DNA of 52,222 nucleotides from Opitutia bacterium (GCA_947474365.1 CANJIU010000068.1:1-52222), one strand, 5' to 3'; counted from the stretch's first letter, positions 1 to 11,153 are shown. The notes: generated by a model from the letters alone, not told the origin. Numbers and translations are program-made.

Positions 1-125
1 AGAACCGGTTTTTGCCCTCATGCCGACGTTTTGACCCCGCATATCACCTTCGCCGCGCGTCGGTTTTCCTCCTTTCTCCTATGAAGAATCGGTCGACTGT
101 CGCTGAGGGACAGGCTCTAACCTAA

Positions 126-3100
126 ATGACGCGTCACAATCGGACTCTGCCACTGATGAAAACCATCACCGCCCTCCTGCGCACGACGGCGTTTGCCGTC
201 CTCGTGTTCGCCGCCGCAGCGCTTCGCGCCGCGGTCATCCCCGCCACGTACAACTCGGCGGCCGACGTGCCGGTCACCGCCTCAAGCATCGCCGCCGGCG
301 ACACGGTGAATTTCACCCTTAATTTTGCGCCCCCCATCGGCACGCAGCTGACGGTGGTCAGGAACCCCGGGATCGGTTTCATCAGCGGCACCTTCGCCAA
401 CCTCGCCCAAGGGCAGACGGTGGCGCTGAATTTCGGCACGACGACCTATAATTTTGTCGCGAATTATTACGGCGGCACCGGCAACGACCTGGTGCTCGTG
501 TGGTCGAACACGACGCGACCGTACGCCTGGGGCAGCAAAGATCTGGGTCTCCTCGGCAACGGAACAACCGGTTCTGGGGGCTCCCTGCCGGTCGCTGTCA
601 CCAAGACCGGCGTGCTGGCAAACAAGACGGTGGTGGCGATGACGGCCGGCTTCTATCACACGCTGGCCCTCCATTCCGACGGTACGATGTCAGCCTGGGG
701 AGGAAATAATAGCGGAATGCCTTTGCTTGGAAATGGCTCGACCGGCCCCAGCGCGGTGCCCGTTCTGGTCGACATGAGCGGCGCGCTGGCGGGCAGTCGC
801 GTCGTGGCGATCGCCGCGGGAGAACAGTTCAGTTTGGCTCTCAGCGCGACCGGAGTCATCTACGGCTGGGGCATGAATACCTACGGCCAGCTGGGCAACA
901 ACTCGAACAATGGTAACATCGTGCCCCAAGTCGTCGGCGCCACCGGTGTCCTCGCCGGCAAGACGATCGTGGCGATCGCCACGGGCGCCAACCATAGCCT
1001 GGCCCTCGCTTCGGATGGAACGTTGGCGGCATGGGGCGTCGGCGGTAGTTTGGGAGACAACAGCACCACCACCCGACTGGTGCCGACCCTGGTCACGACT
1101 TCCGGCGTCCTCGCGGGCAGGACGGTCATCGCGATTGGTGGCGGCCTCCAGCACAGTCTCGCGCTCTGCAGCGACGGCACCCTCGCCGCGTGGGGCGCAA
1201 ATTTTTACGGCGAACTCGGCAACAACTCGACGAACTCCCAAAGCCTGGTGCCGGTGCAGGTCACGGCATCAGGCGCGCTTTCCGGCAAGACCCCGGTCAG
1301 CATCGCCGTCGGGAGCGCTCACAACCTGGTCCTTTGCGCCGACGGCACGCTGGTCGCGTGGGGACGAAACGTTTTCGGTCAATTGGGCGACAACAGCACC
1401 ACCAACCGACTGGTGCCGGTCAACATCACCGGAACCGGCGTGCTGGCCGGCAAGACGGTGGTGGCGATTGCGGCGGGACGCAGTCACAGCGTCGCGCTGT
1501 GCTCGGATGGCACGACCGCGGCGTGGGGCTGGAATTTTTACAAGCAACTGGGCAATACCACTCCCACGCAGAGCCTGGTGCCCGTAGCCGTCGACACCAC
1601 GTCGATGGGCGCCAACGCCCGAATCTCCTACATTTTCAGCGGTCCCGCGGCAAACCATGTCGCGGCCGTGGTGTCCGGGCCGCCCCCCGTCTTCCCGGAA
1701 ATCGCCGTCGTCGGCAACAGCATCAACATCCCCAACGGCGCCTCGACCCCCAGTCTCGCCGACCACACCGATTTCGGGAGCGTGATGGAAGCGGGCAACG
1801 CCACGCAGACGCGCACCTACACCGTCAAGAACACCGGCTCGGCTGATTTGAACCTGACCGGGACACCCGCCAAGGTGGTCGTCAGCGGCGCCCATGCCGC
1901 GGATTTCACCGTGACGGCCGCACCCGCGGCGCTCGTGGCCGCGTTCACGGGCACGACGACGTTTCAAGTCACGTTCAATCCCAGCGCGCTCGGCCTGCGC
2001 ACGGCGACCCTCAGCATCGCCAACGACGACAGCGACGAAAACCCTTACGTCTTCGCGATCCAGGGCACCGGCGCCGCCCCGGAAATCGACGTCGTCGGCA
2101 ACACCATCAGCATCCCGAACGGCAGCCTCACTCCGAGCCTGACGAATCATACGGACTTCGGCGACGTGCCGGAAATCGGCAACACGACGCTGACCCGCAC
2201 GTTCACCCTCAAGAACACCGGCTCCGGCGACCTGAGTCTGACGGGCATACCCAACAAGGTGGTCGTGAGCGGCGGCAATGCCGCGGCGGATTTCACCGTC
2301 ACCCTGCAACCCACCACCCCGGTGGCCGGACCGACCGGCACCACCCCGTTTCAAATCACGTTCAACCCGAGCGCCTCCGGCCTGCGCACGGCCAATGTTA
2401 GCATCGCCAATGACGACAGCGACGAAAACCCGTATGTCTTCGCCATCCAGGGCAACGGCACCGCGACCCGGATCGAGGTCCTCGGGAACGGGGTCGTGAT
2501 CGCCGACGGCGACAGCACGCCAGCGGCGGCGGACTTCACGCAGTTTGGCAACGTCGCGGTGTGTACCGGCGCCACGGAGACGCACACCTTCACGATTCAC
2601 AACTTCGGCACCGCTCCGCTGAATCTGACCGCAGCGCCGTTCGTGGCGCTCGGCGGCGTGAACGCCGGCGATTTCATCGTGACCCAGCCGACCACCGGCA
2701 CGATCGCTCCCAGCGGGACAACGACCTTCAATGTCACCTTTGATCCGAGCGCTCCCGGAGTGCGCTCCGCCACGCTCAGCATCGCGACCGATGACGCGAA
2801 CGCCTCGCTCTACGACTTCGCCCTCGCCGGCACCGGCGTCTCTCCGGAGATCGATCTCACCGGGGGAAACAATGTCGGCATCGTCGACGGCGCAACCTTG
2901 GGGATTACGGCCAACGGCACCAACTTCGGCGCTGTGGCACTCAACAGCAGCAGCCCACCGCACACGTTTACGATCACGAACCTCGGCACAGCGCCCCTGA
3001 ACTTGATCGGCACGCCCAAGGTGACCGTCACCGGGGCGAACGCCGGCGACTTCACGGTGACGCAACCCGCCTCGCCGATTGCGGTCAGCGCGACCGCAAC

Positions 3101-6100
3101 GTTCACCATCACGTTCACCCCCGGCGCCATCGGCGGGCGCAACGCGATCATCAGCATCGCGAACGACGATTGCGACGAGAGCACATACGACTTTGTCGTC
3201 GCGGGCAACGGAATCGGCGTGCCTGAAATCGAAGTCCTCGGCGGGACCCCAGCGCTTCTGATCGCGAGCGGCGATCTCACCCCGACCGCGAGTCCGGACG
3301 ACGGCACAGTCTTCGGCAACGTGTTCTGGCCGGGCACCACCTCGCTTACCCACACGTTCACGATCCACAATCTCGGCACCGCCACGCTGAACGTGACCGG
3401 CATCGTCTCGAGCAATCCGGCGGAATTCACCACCGGAGCCTTCACTCCGGGCGGCATCGCCCCGACCGGCACGATGACGTTCGACGTCAAATTCGATCCC
3501 GGCGCCGCGGGCCTGCGATCGGCCAACATCACGATCAGCAACGACGACAGCGACGAGGGCACCTATGTGTTCGCCGTTCAGGGCACCGGCGGCGTGCCAG
3601 ACATGGTAGTGCGGGGCAACAGCGTCACCATTCCCGATGGTACCGCGACGACCACCGGGAACGACGGCACCGACTTCGCCGATGTCGCCGTTTGCACCGG
3701 CGCCACGGCGACGCACACGTTCACGATCCACAATTTTGGCAACGCGCCCCTGCAACTGAACGGTTCGCCACTCGTCGTGCTGGGCGGACCGAACGCCGGC
3801 GATTTCATCGTCTCACAACCGACCGTCACGACGATTGGCGGCGGCGGCGGGTTCACGAATTTCAGCGTCACCTTCGATCCCAGCGTCGCCGGCATCCGGA
3901 CCGCGACGCTTTCGATCGCCAGCACCGACAATAACGTCAACCCCTACAACTTCACCATCGCCGGCAACGGAATCGCACCCGAAATCGACGTCACCGGGGG
4001 CGGCGGTAACGTCAGCATCGTCGATGGCAGCACCCTGCCGACCACGACGAGCGATACGGATTTCGGCAGCATCTTTCTCGGGAACAGCGGCGTGAGCCAC
4101 ACCTTCACGATCCGGAATCTGGGCACGGCGCCGCTCACTCTGCTGGGCAATCCCAACAAGGTGATTGTGACCGGCCCGAATGCGGGCGAATTCACCGTGA
4201 CGCAACCCACGTCGCCCATTGCCACCGGCGGCGCCAGCCCCTTCACCGTCACCTTCAACCCGACCGGCTTGGGCGTGCGCACGGCGATCATCAGCATCGT
4301 CAACGACGATTGCGACGAGAGCACGTACGACTTCGTCATCCAGGGCACATGCATCGGACCCGGGATCAACGTCAGCGGTGGCAACCCGCTGGTCGCCATC
4401 GTCAACGGCGCCACGATCACGGGAACAGGTAATGGCACCGACTTCGGCGCTGTACTCGTCGGCAGCGGAGCACCCGTGACACAAACGTATACGATCACGA
4501 ACACCGGTTCCGCACCGCTGCACCTGACCGGCCTGATCGTGCGCACGACCCCGGGAACGAATCCGGGAGATTTCGTGGTGACGCAGCCCAGCCTCACCAC
4601 CATTCCCGCCAACAACGGCACGACCACCTTCACGGTCACCTTCACCCCTGGCGCGGTCGGCCCGCGCACGGCGACGATTTCGATTCCGAACGACGGCAGC
4701 ATCCCGAACCCGTACACCTTTGCGATCCTCGGCAACGGCATCGCACCCGGAATCTATGTGACTGGCGGCTCCCCGGCAGCCCTCATCAGCGCGGGCGACA
4801 CGAGCCCCATCGTTACGGACGGCACGGATTTCGGCAGTGTGCCCGTGGGCGGCAATCCGCCCGTGACGCACATCTTCACGATCAGAAACCCCGGTTCATC
4901 GCCGTTGCATCTGACCGGTCCGATTATCTCCACGACGCCGGGTGCGAACCCGGGTGATTTCGTGGTGGGACAACCGGGCCTCACCACGCTCCCGGCCAAC
5001 GGGGGATCGACCACCTTTCCGGTCACCTTTTCCCCCACGGCCGCAGGCCAGCGCACCGCGACGATCGCCATTCCGAACGACGCCACGAGCCCGCTCGCGT
5101 ACACCTTCGCGGTCGTCGGCAACGGCATCGTGGCACCCCGAATTGCCGTTCAGGACGGCCAAACGCTGCTGCCGATCGCCAACGGTGATCTCATTCCCAG
5201 CCTGACGGATCACACCGACTTTGGCGGCGTCCCAATCAACCTCTTTGCCGGGCCGAATTACTTCAATATTTGGAACTACGGCAACGCCCCGGTGAACGTC
5301 ACGGCGATCACGTCGAGCAATCCGGCGGAGTTTATCGTGAACGCCGTGTCGCTCCCCTACGCCATCGCGGGAAGCAACATGCGGTTTTTCAACATCGTCT
5401 TCGTACCTCAATCTGCCGGGCTGCGCACGGCGAACATCACGATCGCAAACGACGACCCCACTGCGAACCCCTATGTGTTCGCCGTGCAGGGGAACAGCCT
5501 CGTGACTCCGGCGATTGAGGTCCGCGCCACCACGACCAATCGACTGCTCGTCAACGGGCAGACCGCGCCGGGTACGGGTTTCACCTCGGATCAAACCGAC
5601 TTCGGCGGCTTCCCGTACACTGGCGGCGCGACGGCAACGCACAGTTTCACCATCCGCAACGGCGGCACCGGGCCGTTGAACGTGACGGCCATCACTTCGA
5701 GCATTCCCTCCGAGTTTCCGGTCAGCGGGATTTCCCCTTCGCTCCCGACTTCGGTCGCGGCAAACGGCACGATGACATTCAATGTCGCGTTTGATCCCAA
5801 TCTCGTCGGCCCGCGCTCGGCGGTGATCACCGTCAACAACGACGACCCCACGGCGAACCCGTTCACCTTTGCCGTCGTGGGCGTTGGCATCGGCATCCCG
5901 AGCATGGAAGTCCGCGGGGGCAATCCGCAGGTCGTCATCGCCAACGGCTCGGTCGCTCCCAGCGCGACCAACGACACGCTCTACCCGGCAACGCTGCTGA
6001 CGCCCAACGACTCGGTTCCGCACGTCTTCACGATCGCGAACCCTGGATCGGGTCCGCTGAACATCACGGGCATCACGTCATCGAACTCGGGGGAATTCGC

Positions 6101-9100
6101 CGTGAGCGGCGCCACCACGCCAACCATTCCCGGTGGCAACAACACCTCGCCCTTCACGGTCACGTTCAATCCATCTGTTCCGGGCACCCGCACCGCCATC
6201 ATCACGGTGACGAACGGCAACAGCCTTCCCCCCTACACGTTCAAGGTGCAGGGAGACGGGTCGTTGTATCAGGCGACCCCCGAGGTCAACGTCACCGGAA
6301 ACGGCGCCAACATCCTCTCCGGCAGCACGACGACCAGTCTGGGCAACCACACGAATTTCGGCACCAAGGGAATCTTCAGTGGCACCCAGGTGCGCACTTT
6401 CACGATTCAAAGCCTGGGCACGCCCGCGCTCACGGTCGGCCCGGTGTCCAAGGTCGGCGGGAACGCGTTTCCCAGCGAATTCACCATCCTGACCCAGCCC
6501 GCCACCTCGCTGCCCGGTCTCACCGGGACCACGACGTTCACGGTGAAATTCGATCCGCTCATCCCGGGTAACCGCACCACGGTGCTGTCGTTCTCCACCA
6601 ACGACATCACGGGCGGGGAGAACCCGTACACCTTCACCGTGAGCGGCAAGGGCATCTGGGGGCTGATACCCGGCAGCGGTTGGACGCGACGAAGTGCGAC
6701 TGTCAGTTGGACTCCGGCCTCCGAACTTTATGGGAACACCCGATTCGCCGAGGGCACGGATGATCTCACGCCGGCGTTGGGCACGCCCCGATCGTTCGCG
6801 TGGGGCGACAACACCTTCGGCCAACTCGGGAACGGCACCGCGGCGACCTCGCTGCTGCCAGCGCTGGTGAACACCACGGGAGTCCTCGCGGGGAAGAACG
6901 TGGTCGAACTCGCGGTGGGCCAGAACCACAGCGTCGCACTCAGTGAGGACGGAACACTCGCCGCGTGGGGTCAGGGCATTTCCGGCCAGCTCGGCAACGG
7001 TACCTCGGTCAATAGCCTGCTACCGGTCGCGGTCAATCGGACCGGCGCGCTCGCCGGAAAAACCGTCATCGCGATCGCGTCGGGTCAGTCGCACACGCTG
7101 GCCCTTTGTTCGGACGGCACCCTGGCGGCCTGGGGCGGCAACGGCGTCGGGCAGCTCGGCAACGGCACCACTAACAACAGTTCCGTGCCCGTGATGGTCA
7201 GCGCGGCGGGCGTTCTCTCCGGAAAAACCGTGACCGCGATCGCGGCGGGCGATCTGCACAGCGTCGCGCTGTGTTCGGACGGCACGGTCGCAACGTGGGG
7301 TGCCAACACCAACGGCCAGCTCGGCAATGGGACCACGGCCGGCAGTTCGCTGCCGGTGCTGGCAAGCACAACCGGAGTCGCTTCTGCATTGGGCGGCCGA
7401 ACGATCGTGGCCATCGCAGCGGGCGCAGCGCACACCCTCGCCGCGTGTTCCGACGGCATCGTGGCCGCCTGGGGCCGGAATGCCCCGGGTCAGCTCGGTG
7501 ACGGCACCACGACCGATCGCTCGCTGCCCGTGTTGGTCAGCACCGCCTACCTGCTCTCGGGTCGGACCGTCGTGGCGATGGCCGCCGGTGCCAATCACAC
7601 CCTTGCGGTTTGTTCGGACGACACCCTGGTCGCCTGGGGCGAGAACACCTCCGGCCAGCTCGGTAACAACTCGAACGACAACAGCCCGGTACCCGTGGCC
7701 GTCGAACGTGCGGGTGCTCTGGCGGGCCGAATCATCCTCGGGGTAGCCGCCGGTTCGATCCACAGCGTCGTGTTGTGCGCCGACGGCACCCTGGCCGCGT
7801 GGGGCGACAACGGTAGCGGTCAGCTCGGGAGCAACGGCACCACGGGCAGCGCGGTGCCCCGGATGGTCGCCAACGGCGACGTCGGCAACGATGGCCGCTT
7901 CACTCGGATCTTTGGCGGCTCATCCGCCGCCCGGACCGCCGCCTTGGCCGCACCGCTCGCGCCGGAGATCGGCGTCAGCCTCAACAGCGTGTCTGTCTTC
8001 GGCGGCACCACTCCGGTCGGCACGGGAATTCCCGCCGACTTCGGCTCGGTGGTGGCCAACGGCGGCACCGCGGCGCGGGCGTTCACCGTCGTCAATTCCG
8101 GCGCCGTGCCGTTGAATCTGACCGGCACCCCAAAGGTGGCGGTCAGCGGCGCCAATGCGGCCGAATTTTCCGTGACCGCACTGCCCGCTTCACCCGTCGC
8201 CAGCCGCGGAGGCACGACCACGTTTGCCGTGGCATTCACGCCCCTCGCCATCGGCCGGCGCGTCGCGACACTCACCCTCGCCACCGACGATCCCGCGCAG
8301 GCTTCGTTCACGTTCGATCTGCAGGGCACCGGCACAACGCCGGCGAACCTCGATCCCAGTGTCCGCCCCGGACCGAACAACCTCGTCTACACGACAGCGG
8401 GGCAACCCGACGGTCGGAATGTGCTCGGCGGAAACTTCACCGGCTTCAGCGCCGGCACGCCCAACCGCGCCGCGCGCCTCCTGGCCGACGGCACGCTCGA
8501 CCTCACCTTCAACCCCGATGCCGACGATCTCGTAACCAGTGTACTCGTCCAGCCCGATGGAGGAATCATCCTGGGAGGTGCGTTCACCACCCTCGGTGGA
8601 GTGGCCCGCAACCACCTGGCACGGGTGGACGGAAACGGTATCCTCGACCCCGCGTTCAATCCCGACGTCGACGGATCCGTCAGCGCCATCGCGCTGCAAC
8701 CTGATGGGAAGATCGTCATCGCCGGCGGATTCTCCACGGTGGCCGGCGTGGCCCGCAGCAAGATCGCCCGGCTCAATGCCAACGGCACACTCGACGCCGG
8801 GTTTGATCCCAATGTGAACCGCGCCGTCTACACGATCGCGGTGCAGCCTGACGGAAAAATCCTTCTCGGCGGCAACTTCGACACAGTGGGCGGCGTGACG
8901 CGCAACCGTATCGCGCGCGTCAACGCCAACGGTGCGCTCGACACCGCGTTCGATCCCAACGTCAACAGCGACGTCACCAGCCTGGCCCTACAGGCGGACG
9001 GCCGGATCGTGTTCGGCGGCCAGTTCACGACCGTCGGCGGCGTCACCCGCAATCGGGTCGCACGGATCACGGTCGCCGGCACGTTGGACACGGGGTACGA

Positions 9101-11153
9101 TCCCAATGTGGACAGTGCCGTCTACAGCATGGCGGCGCAGACGGACGGAAAGGTCATCATCGGTGGCGCGTTCAACAACGTGGGCGGCGCGGCGCGCGTG
9201 CGCATTGCCCGGCTCAACGCCGACGGCACGCCGGATGCGAGTTTCATTTCGAGCACGGAGGATCTCGTGTTCAGCACCGCGGTGCAGGCCGACGGAAAAG
9301 TCGTCATCGCCGGCTACTTCTTCACCGTCGGGGGAGTTTCGAGCCGGAGCCTCGCGCGACTCGACAACGACACCGCAACGCAGAGCCTCATCGTGCCCAA
9401 CGCCACCCGCGTCCAGTGGCTGCGCGGCGGCGCGTCGCCCGAGACGTCGCAAGTGACATTCGAGGTTTCCACGAACGGCGGCGCCACCTGGTCGCTCCTC
9501 GGCGCCGGCGGCCGTCTCGCCCTCGCCCCCGGTTGGGAATTGACCGGCTTGAACCTGGCGGGCGAAGGCCTGATTCGCGCCCGCGCCCGCACCCTGGGCG
9601 GTGCCTACACCGGCTCTTCCGGTCTCGTCGAGACGATCACCGCCTTCAGCTTTGCCACGGCCCCCGTCATCACGGTGCCGCCGGTGAGCCAGTCCGCGGT
9701 GGCGGGTGCAACGGTGACACTGACCGTGACGGCGACGGGAACTCCTCCGCTGGCCTACCAGTGGATGAAAGGCGGCGCGGCCGGCAGTGTTGCAATCTCC
9801 GGCGCGACCAATGCGTCGCTCACGTTGACCAATGTGCAGGCCTCCGACGCGGCCAGCTACGTGGTGGTCGTCACCAACGGCGTCCGCAGCACCACGAGTG
9901 CGGCGGCGAATCTCACCGTGACCGCCGTGCCGGTCACGCCCGTCATCACGACGCAACCCACCGCCCGCAGCGTCATCGCGGGCGGGAACGTCACCCTCAG
10001 CGTCGTAGCGTCCAGCACCACCCCGCTGAACTACCAGTGGCGCAAGGGCGGCACCGCGATCACCGGCGAAACCAATGCAAACCTTGTGTTCACCGCAGTC
10101 GCGCCCTCCGACGCCGGAAGCTACGACGTGCTCGTGGGAAATGCCGCCGGCGCCACGCTGAGTTCCGCGGCCCAACTCACCGTGAACACGCCTCCCGCGA
10201 TTTCACTTCAGCCCGTCAGCCTGTCGGCCGGCGCCGGCACCGGCGTGGTGTTCACCGCCAGCGCCACCGGCACGCCTTCCCTCACGTACCAGTGGAGCAA
10301 GGACGGCACGGACATCTCCGGCGCCACCACACCGTCGTTGGCGTTGGGTAACCTCGCGCTGACCGACTCGGGCCTTTATCGCCTGACCGTGCGCAATCTC
10401 GTCGGCACCGCGGTGAGCAACCCTGCTCAACTGACCGTGCTCGACGCGTTTCCGACCCACGCCGTCTCAGGCCCCGGCTACATCGCGGGCAGCACCGTGA
10501 CCATCGTCAATCAATTGACCTACAGCGCGACGACGTCCGGACTGGGCTGGCAATTGCTGCTCCCCGCGGGATGGAGCTACGCGTCGGGGTCCGGCAATGA
10601 AGGCGACGTGAAGCCCGTCGTCGGCACCACGAACCTGATCGAATGGGCGTGGACGGCGATTCCCACCGGACCGCTGACATTCAGCTACACGCTCAACGTG
10701 CCGGCTGGCACCACGGGCGCCCAGCAACTCATCGCCCTCGCGATCATCCGCCAAACGGGTGTCGCCGGCCAAATCATGGCAAAGCCCGATCCACTCGTTG
10801 TGAATCCCGTCACGCGTCACAGCGCAGATACCGACAGCAACCAACGCATCGATCTCCCCGAGCTCACCCGCGTGATCGCCCTCTACAACACGCGCAACGG
10901 CACGGTTCGCACCGGGGCCTACGGGGTTGTCGCGGTTTCCGAGGATGGTTTCGCCCCCGATCCGAACCGCGCCAACGGTGCCGTCGTGACGTTGCCGCGC
11001 TATCATTCGGGCGACACGGATCTCAACGGCAAGTTGAGCCTCGTCGAACTCACCCGGGTGATCGAACTCTACAACGTCCGCAGCGGCACCACGCGGACTG
11101 GAGCGTATCACGCCGCGGCCGGCACCGAGGATGGCTTCGCCCCCGGGCCTTGA
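126..11153 (+). CDS. giant secreted multi-repeat protein (RCC1 / ASH / delta-60 / Ig / EF-hand-like tail)
   Basis: 3675 residues. An N-terminal signal peptide is visible; an in-frame ATG at 156 (MKTITALLRT...) gives a more typical signal sequence, so either start is possible, and neither has a clear ribosome-binding site. Domain order with approximate residues: about 7 RCC1 repeats (130-515, recurring A-W-G-x-N-x-x-G-Q-L-G-N), 13 ASH/choice-of-anchor D repeats of about 125 residues (524-2170, each opening P-E-I-x-V and carrying D-F-G-x-V), a second block of 7 RCC1 repeats (2220-2610), one more ASH repeat, 6-7 delta-60 repeats (2740-3090, Q-P-D-G-K-I), three Ig-like domains (3180-3440, Y-Q-W), and a C-terminal pair of repeats with a D-x-D-x-N loop. 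The RCC1 and delta-60 blocks should form beta-propellers. The family suggests a cell-surface or released adhesion/recognition protein; the ligand is unknown. It stands alone, convergent with the next gene. Confidence 0.9.
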   Translation: MTRHNRTLPLMKTITALLRTTAFAVLVFAAAALRAAVIPATYNSAADVPVTASSIAAGDTVNFTLNFAPPIGTQLTVVRNPGIGFISGTFANLAQGQTVALNFGTTTYNFVANYYGGTGNDLVLVWSNTTRPYAWGSKDLGLLGNGTTGSGGSLPVAVTKTGVLANKTVVAMTAGFYHTLALHSDGTMSAWGGNNSGMPLLGNGSTGPSAVPVLVDMSGALAGSRVVAIAAGEQFSLALSATGVIYGWGMNTYGQLGNNSNNGNIVPQVVGATGVLAGKTIVAIATGANHSLALASDGTLAAWGVGGSLGDNSTTTRLVPTLVTTSGVLAGRTVIAIGGGLQHSLALCSDGTLAAWGANFYGELGNNSTNSQSLVPVQVTASGALSGKTPVSIAVGSAHNLVLCADGTLVAWGRNVFGQLGDNSTTNRLVPVNITGTGVLAGKTVVAIAAGRSHSVALCSDGTTAAWGWNFYKQLGNTTPTQSLVPVAVDTTSMGANARISYIFSGPAANHVAAVVSGPPPVFPEIAVVGNSINIPNGASTPSLADHTDFGSVMEAGNATQTRTYTVKNTGSADLNLTGTPAKVVVSGAHAADFTVTAAPAALVAAFTGTTTFQVTFNPSALGLRTATLSIANDDSDENPYVFAIQGTGAAPEIDVVGNTISIPNGSLTPSLTNHTDFGDVPEIGNTTLTRTFTLKNTGSGDLSLTGIPNKVVVSGGNAAADFTVTLQPTTPVAGPTGTTPFQITFNPSASGLRTANVSIANDDSDENPYVFAIQGNGTATRIEVLGNGVVIADGDSTPAAADFTQFGNVAVCTGATETHTFTIHNFGTAPLNLTAAPFVALGGVNAGDFIVTQPTTGTIAPSGTTTFNVTFDPSAPGVRSATLSIATDDANASLYDFALAGTGVSPEIDLTGGNNVGIVDGATLGITANGTNFGAVALNSSSPPHTFTITNLGTAPLNLIGTPKVTVTGANAGDFTVTQPASPIAVSATATFTITFTPGAIGGRNAIISIANDDCDESTYDFVVAGNGIGVPEIEVLGGTPALLIASGDLTPTASPDDGTVFGNVFWPGTTSLTHTFTIHNLGTATLNVTGIVSSNPAEFTTGAFTPGGIAPTGTMTFDVKFDPGAAGLRSANITISNDDSDEGTYVFAVQGTGGVPDMVVRGNSVTIPDGTATTTGNDGTDFADVAVCTGATATHTFTIHNFGNAPLQLNGSPLVVLGGPNAGDFIVSQPTVTTIGGGGGFTNFSVTFDPSVAGIRTATLSIASTDNNVNPYNFTIAGNGIAPEIDVTGGGGNVSIVDGSTLPTTTSDTDFGSIFLGNSGVSHTFTIRNLGTAPLTLLGNPNKVIVTGPNAGEFTVTQPTSPIATGGASPFTVTFNPTGLGVRTAIISIVNDDCDESTYDFVIQGTCIGPGINVSGGNPLVAIVNGATITGTGNGTDFGAVLVGSGAPVTQTYTITNTGSAPLHLTGLIVRTTPGTNPGDFVVTQPSLTTIPANNGTTTFTVTFTPGAVGPRTATISIPNDGSIPNPYTFAILGNGIAPGIYVTGGSPAALISAGDTSPIVTDGTDFGSVPVGGNPPVTHIFTIRNPGSSPLHLTGPIISTTPGANPGDFVVGQPGLTTLPANGGSTTFPVTFSPTAAGQRTATIAIPNDATSPLAYTFAVVGNGIVAPRIAVQDGQTLLPIANGDLIPSLTDHTDFGGVPINLFAGPNYFNIWNYGNAPVNVTAITSSNPAEFIVNAVSLPYAIAGSNMRFFNIVFVPQSAGLRTANITIANDDPTANPYVFAVQGNSLVTPAIEVRATTTNRLLVNGQTAPGTGFTSDQTDFGGFPYTGGATATHSFTIRNGGTGPLNVTAITSSIPSEFPVSGISPSLPTSVAANGTMTFNVAFDPNLVGPRSAVITVNNDDPTANPFTFAVVGVGIGIPSMEVRGGNPQVVIANGSVAPSATNDTLYPATLLTPNDSVPHVFTIANPGSGPLNITGITSSNSGEFAVSGATTPTIPGGNNTSPFTVTFNPSVPGTRTAIITVTNGNSLPPYTFKVQGDGSLYQATPEVNVTGNGANILSGSTTTSLGNHTNFGTKGIFSGTQVRTFTIQSLGTPALTVGPVSKVGGNAFPSEFTILTQPATSLPGLTGTTTFTVKFDPLIPGNRTTVLSFSTNDITGGENPYTFTVSGKGIWGLIPGSGWTRRSATVSWTPASELYGNTRFAEGTDDLTPALGTPRSFAWGDNTFGQLGNGTAATSLLPALVNTTGVLAGKNVVELAVGQNHSVALSEDGTLAAWGQGISGQLGNGTSVNSLLPVAVNRTGALAGKTVIAIASGQSHTLALCSDGTLAAWGGNGVGQLGNGTTNNSSVPVMVSAAGVLSGKTVTAIAAGDLHSVALCSDGTVATWGANTNGQLGNGTTAGSSLPVLASTTGVASALGGRTIVAIAAGAAHTLAACSDGIVAAWGRNAPGQLGDGTTTDRSLPVLVSTAYLLSGRTVVAMAAGANHTLAVCSDDTLVAWGENTSGQLGNNSNDNSPVPVAVERAGALAGRIILGVAAGSIHSVVLCADGTLAAWGDNGSGQLGSNGTTGSAVPRMVANGDVGNDGRFTRIFGGSSAARTAALAAPLAPEIGVSLNSVSVFGGTTPVGTGIPADFGSVVANGGTAARAFTVVNSGAVPLNLTGTPKVAVSGANAAEFSVTALPASPVASRGGTTTFAVAFTPLAIGRRVATLTLATDDPAQASFTFDLQGTGTTPANLDPSVRPGPNNLVYTTAGQPDGRNVLGGNFTGFSAGTPNRAARLLADGTLDLTFNPDADDLVTSVLVQPDGGIILGGAFTTLGGVARNHLARVDGNGILDPAFNPDVDGSVSAIALQPDGKIVIAGGFSTVAGVARSKIARLNANGTLDAGFDPNVNRAVYTIAVQPDGKILLGGNFDTVGGVTRNRIARVNANGALDTAFDPNVNSDVTSLALQADGRIVFGGQFTTVGGVTRNRVARITVAGTLDTGYDPNVDSAVYSMAAQTDGKVIIGGAFNNVGGAARVRIARLNADGTPDASFISSTEDLVFSTAVQADGKVVIAGYFFTVGGVSSRSLARLDNDTATQSLIVPNATRVQWLRGGASPETSQVTFEVSTNGGATWSLLGAGGRLALAPGWELTGLNLAGEGLIRARARTLGGAYTGSSGLVETITAFSFATAPVITVPPVSQSAVAGATVTLTVTATGTPPLAYQWMKGGAAGSVAISGATNASLTLTNVQASDAASYVVVVTNGVRSTTSAAANLTVTAVPVTPVITTQPTARSVIAGGNVTLSVVASSTTPLNYQWRKGGTAITGETNANLVFTAVAPSDAGSYDVLVGNAAGATLSSAAQLTVNTPPAISLQPVSLSAGAGTGVVFTASATGTPSLTYQWSKDGTDISGATTPSLALGNLALTDSGLYRLTVRNLVGTAVSNPAQLTVLDAFPTHAVSGPGYIAGSTVTIVNQLTYSATTSGLGWQLLLPAGWSYASGSGNEGDVKPVVGTTNLIEWAWTAIPTGPLTFSYTLNVPAGTTGAQQLIALAIIRQTGVAGQIMAKPDPLVVNPVTRHSADTDSNQRIDLPELTRVIALYNTRNGTVRTGAYGVVAVSEDGFAPDPNRANGAVVTLPRYHSGDTDLNGKLSLVELTRVIELYNVRSGTTRTGAYHAAAGTEDGFAPGP

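Noticed and set aside
1269..3755. Long open frame (over 800 codons) on the minus strand within the giant protein gene
   Set aside because: It is antisense to a repeat-rich, GC-rich gene; its translation is Arg/Gly/Asp-rich and mirrors the repeats on the other strand, with no domain.
9660..10440. S/G-A-T matches in Ig domains as flavinylation sites
   Set aside because: G-A-T recurs in the C-C' turn of nearly every Ig repeat here, including proteins unrelated to the ApbE cluster, so these matches are structural and not specific.
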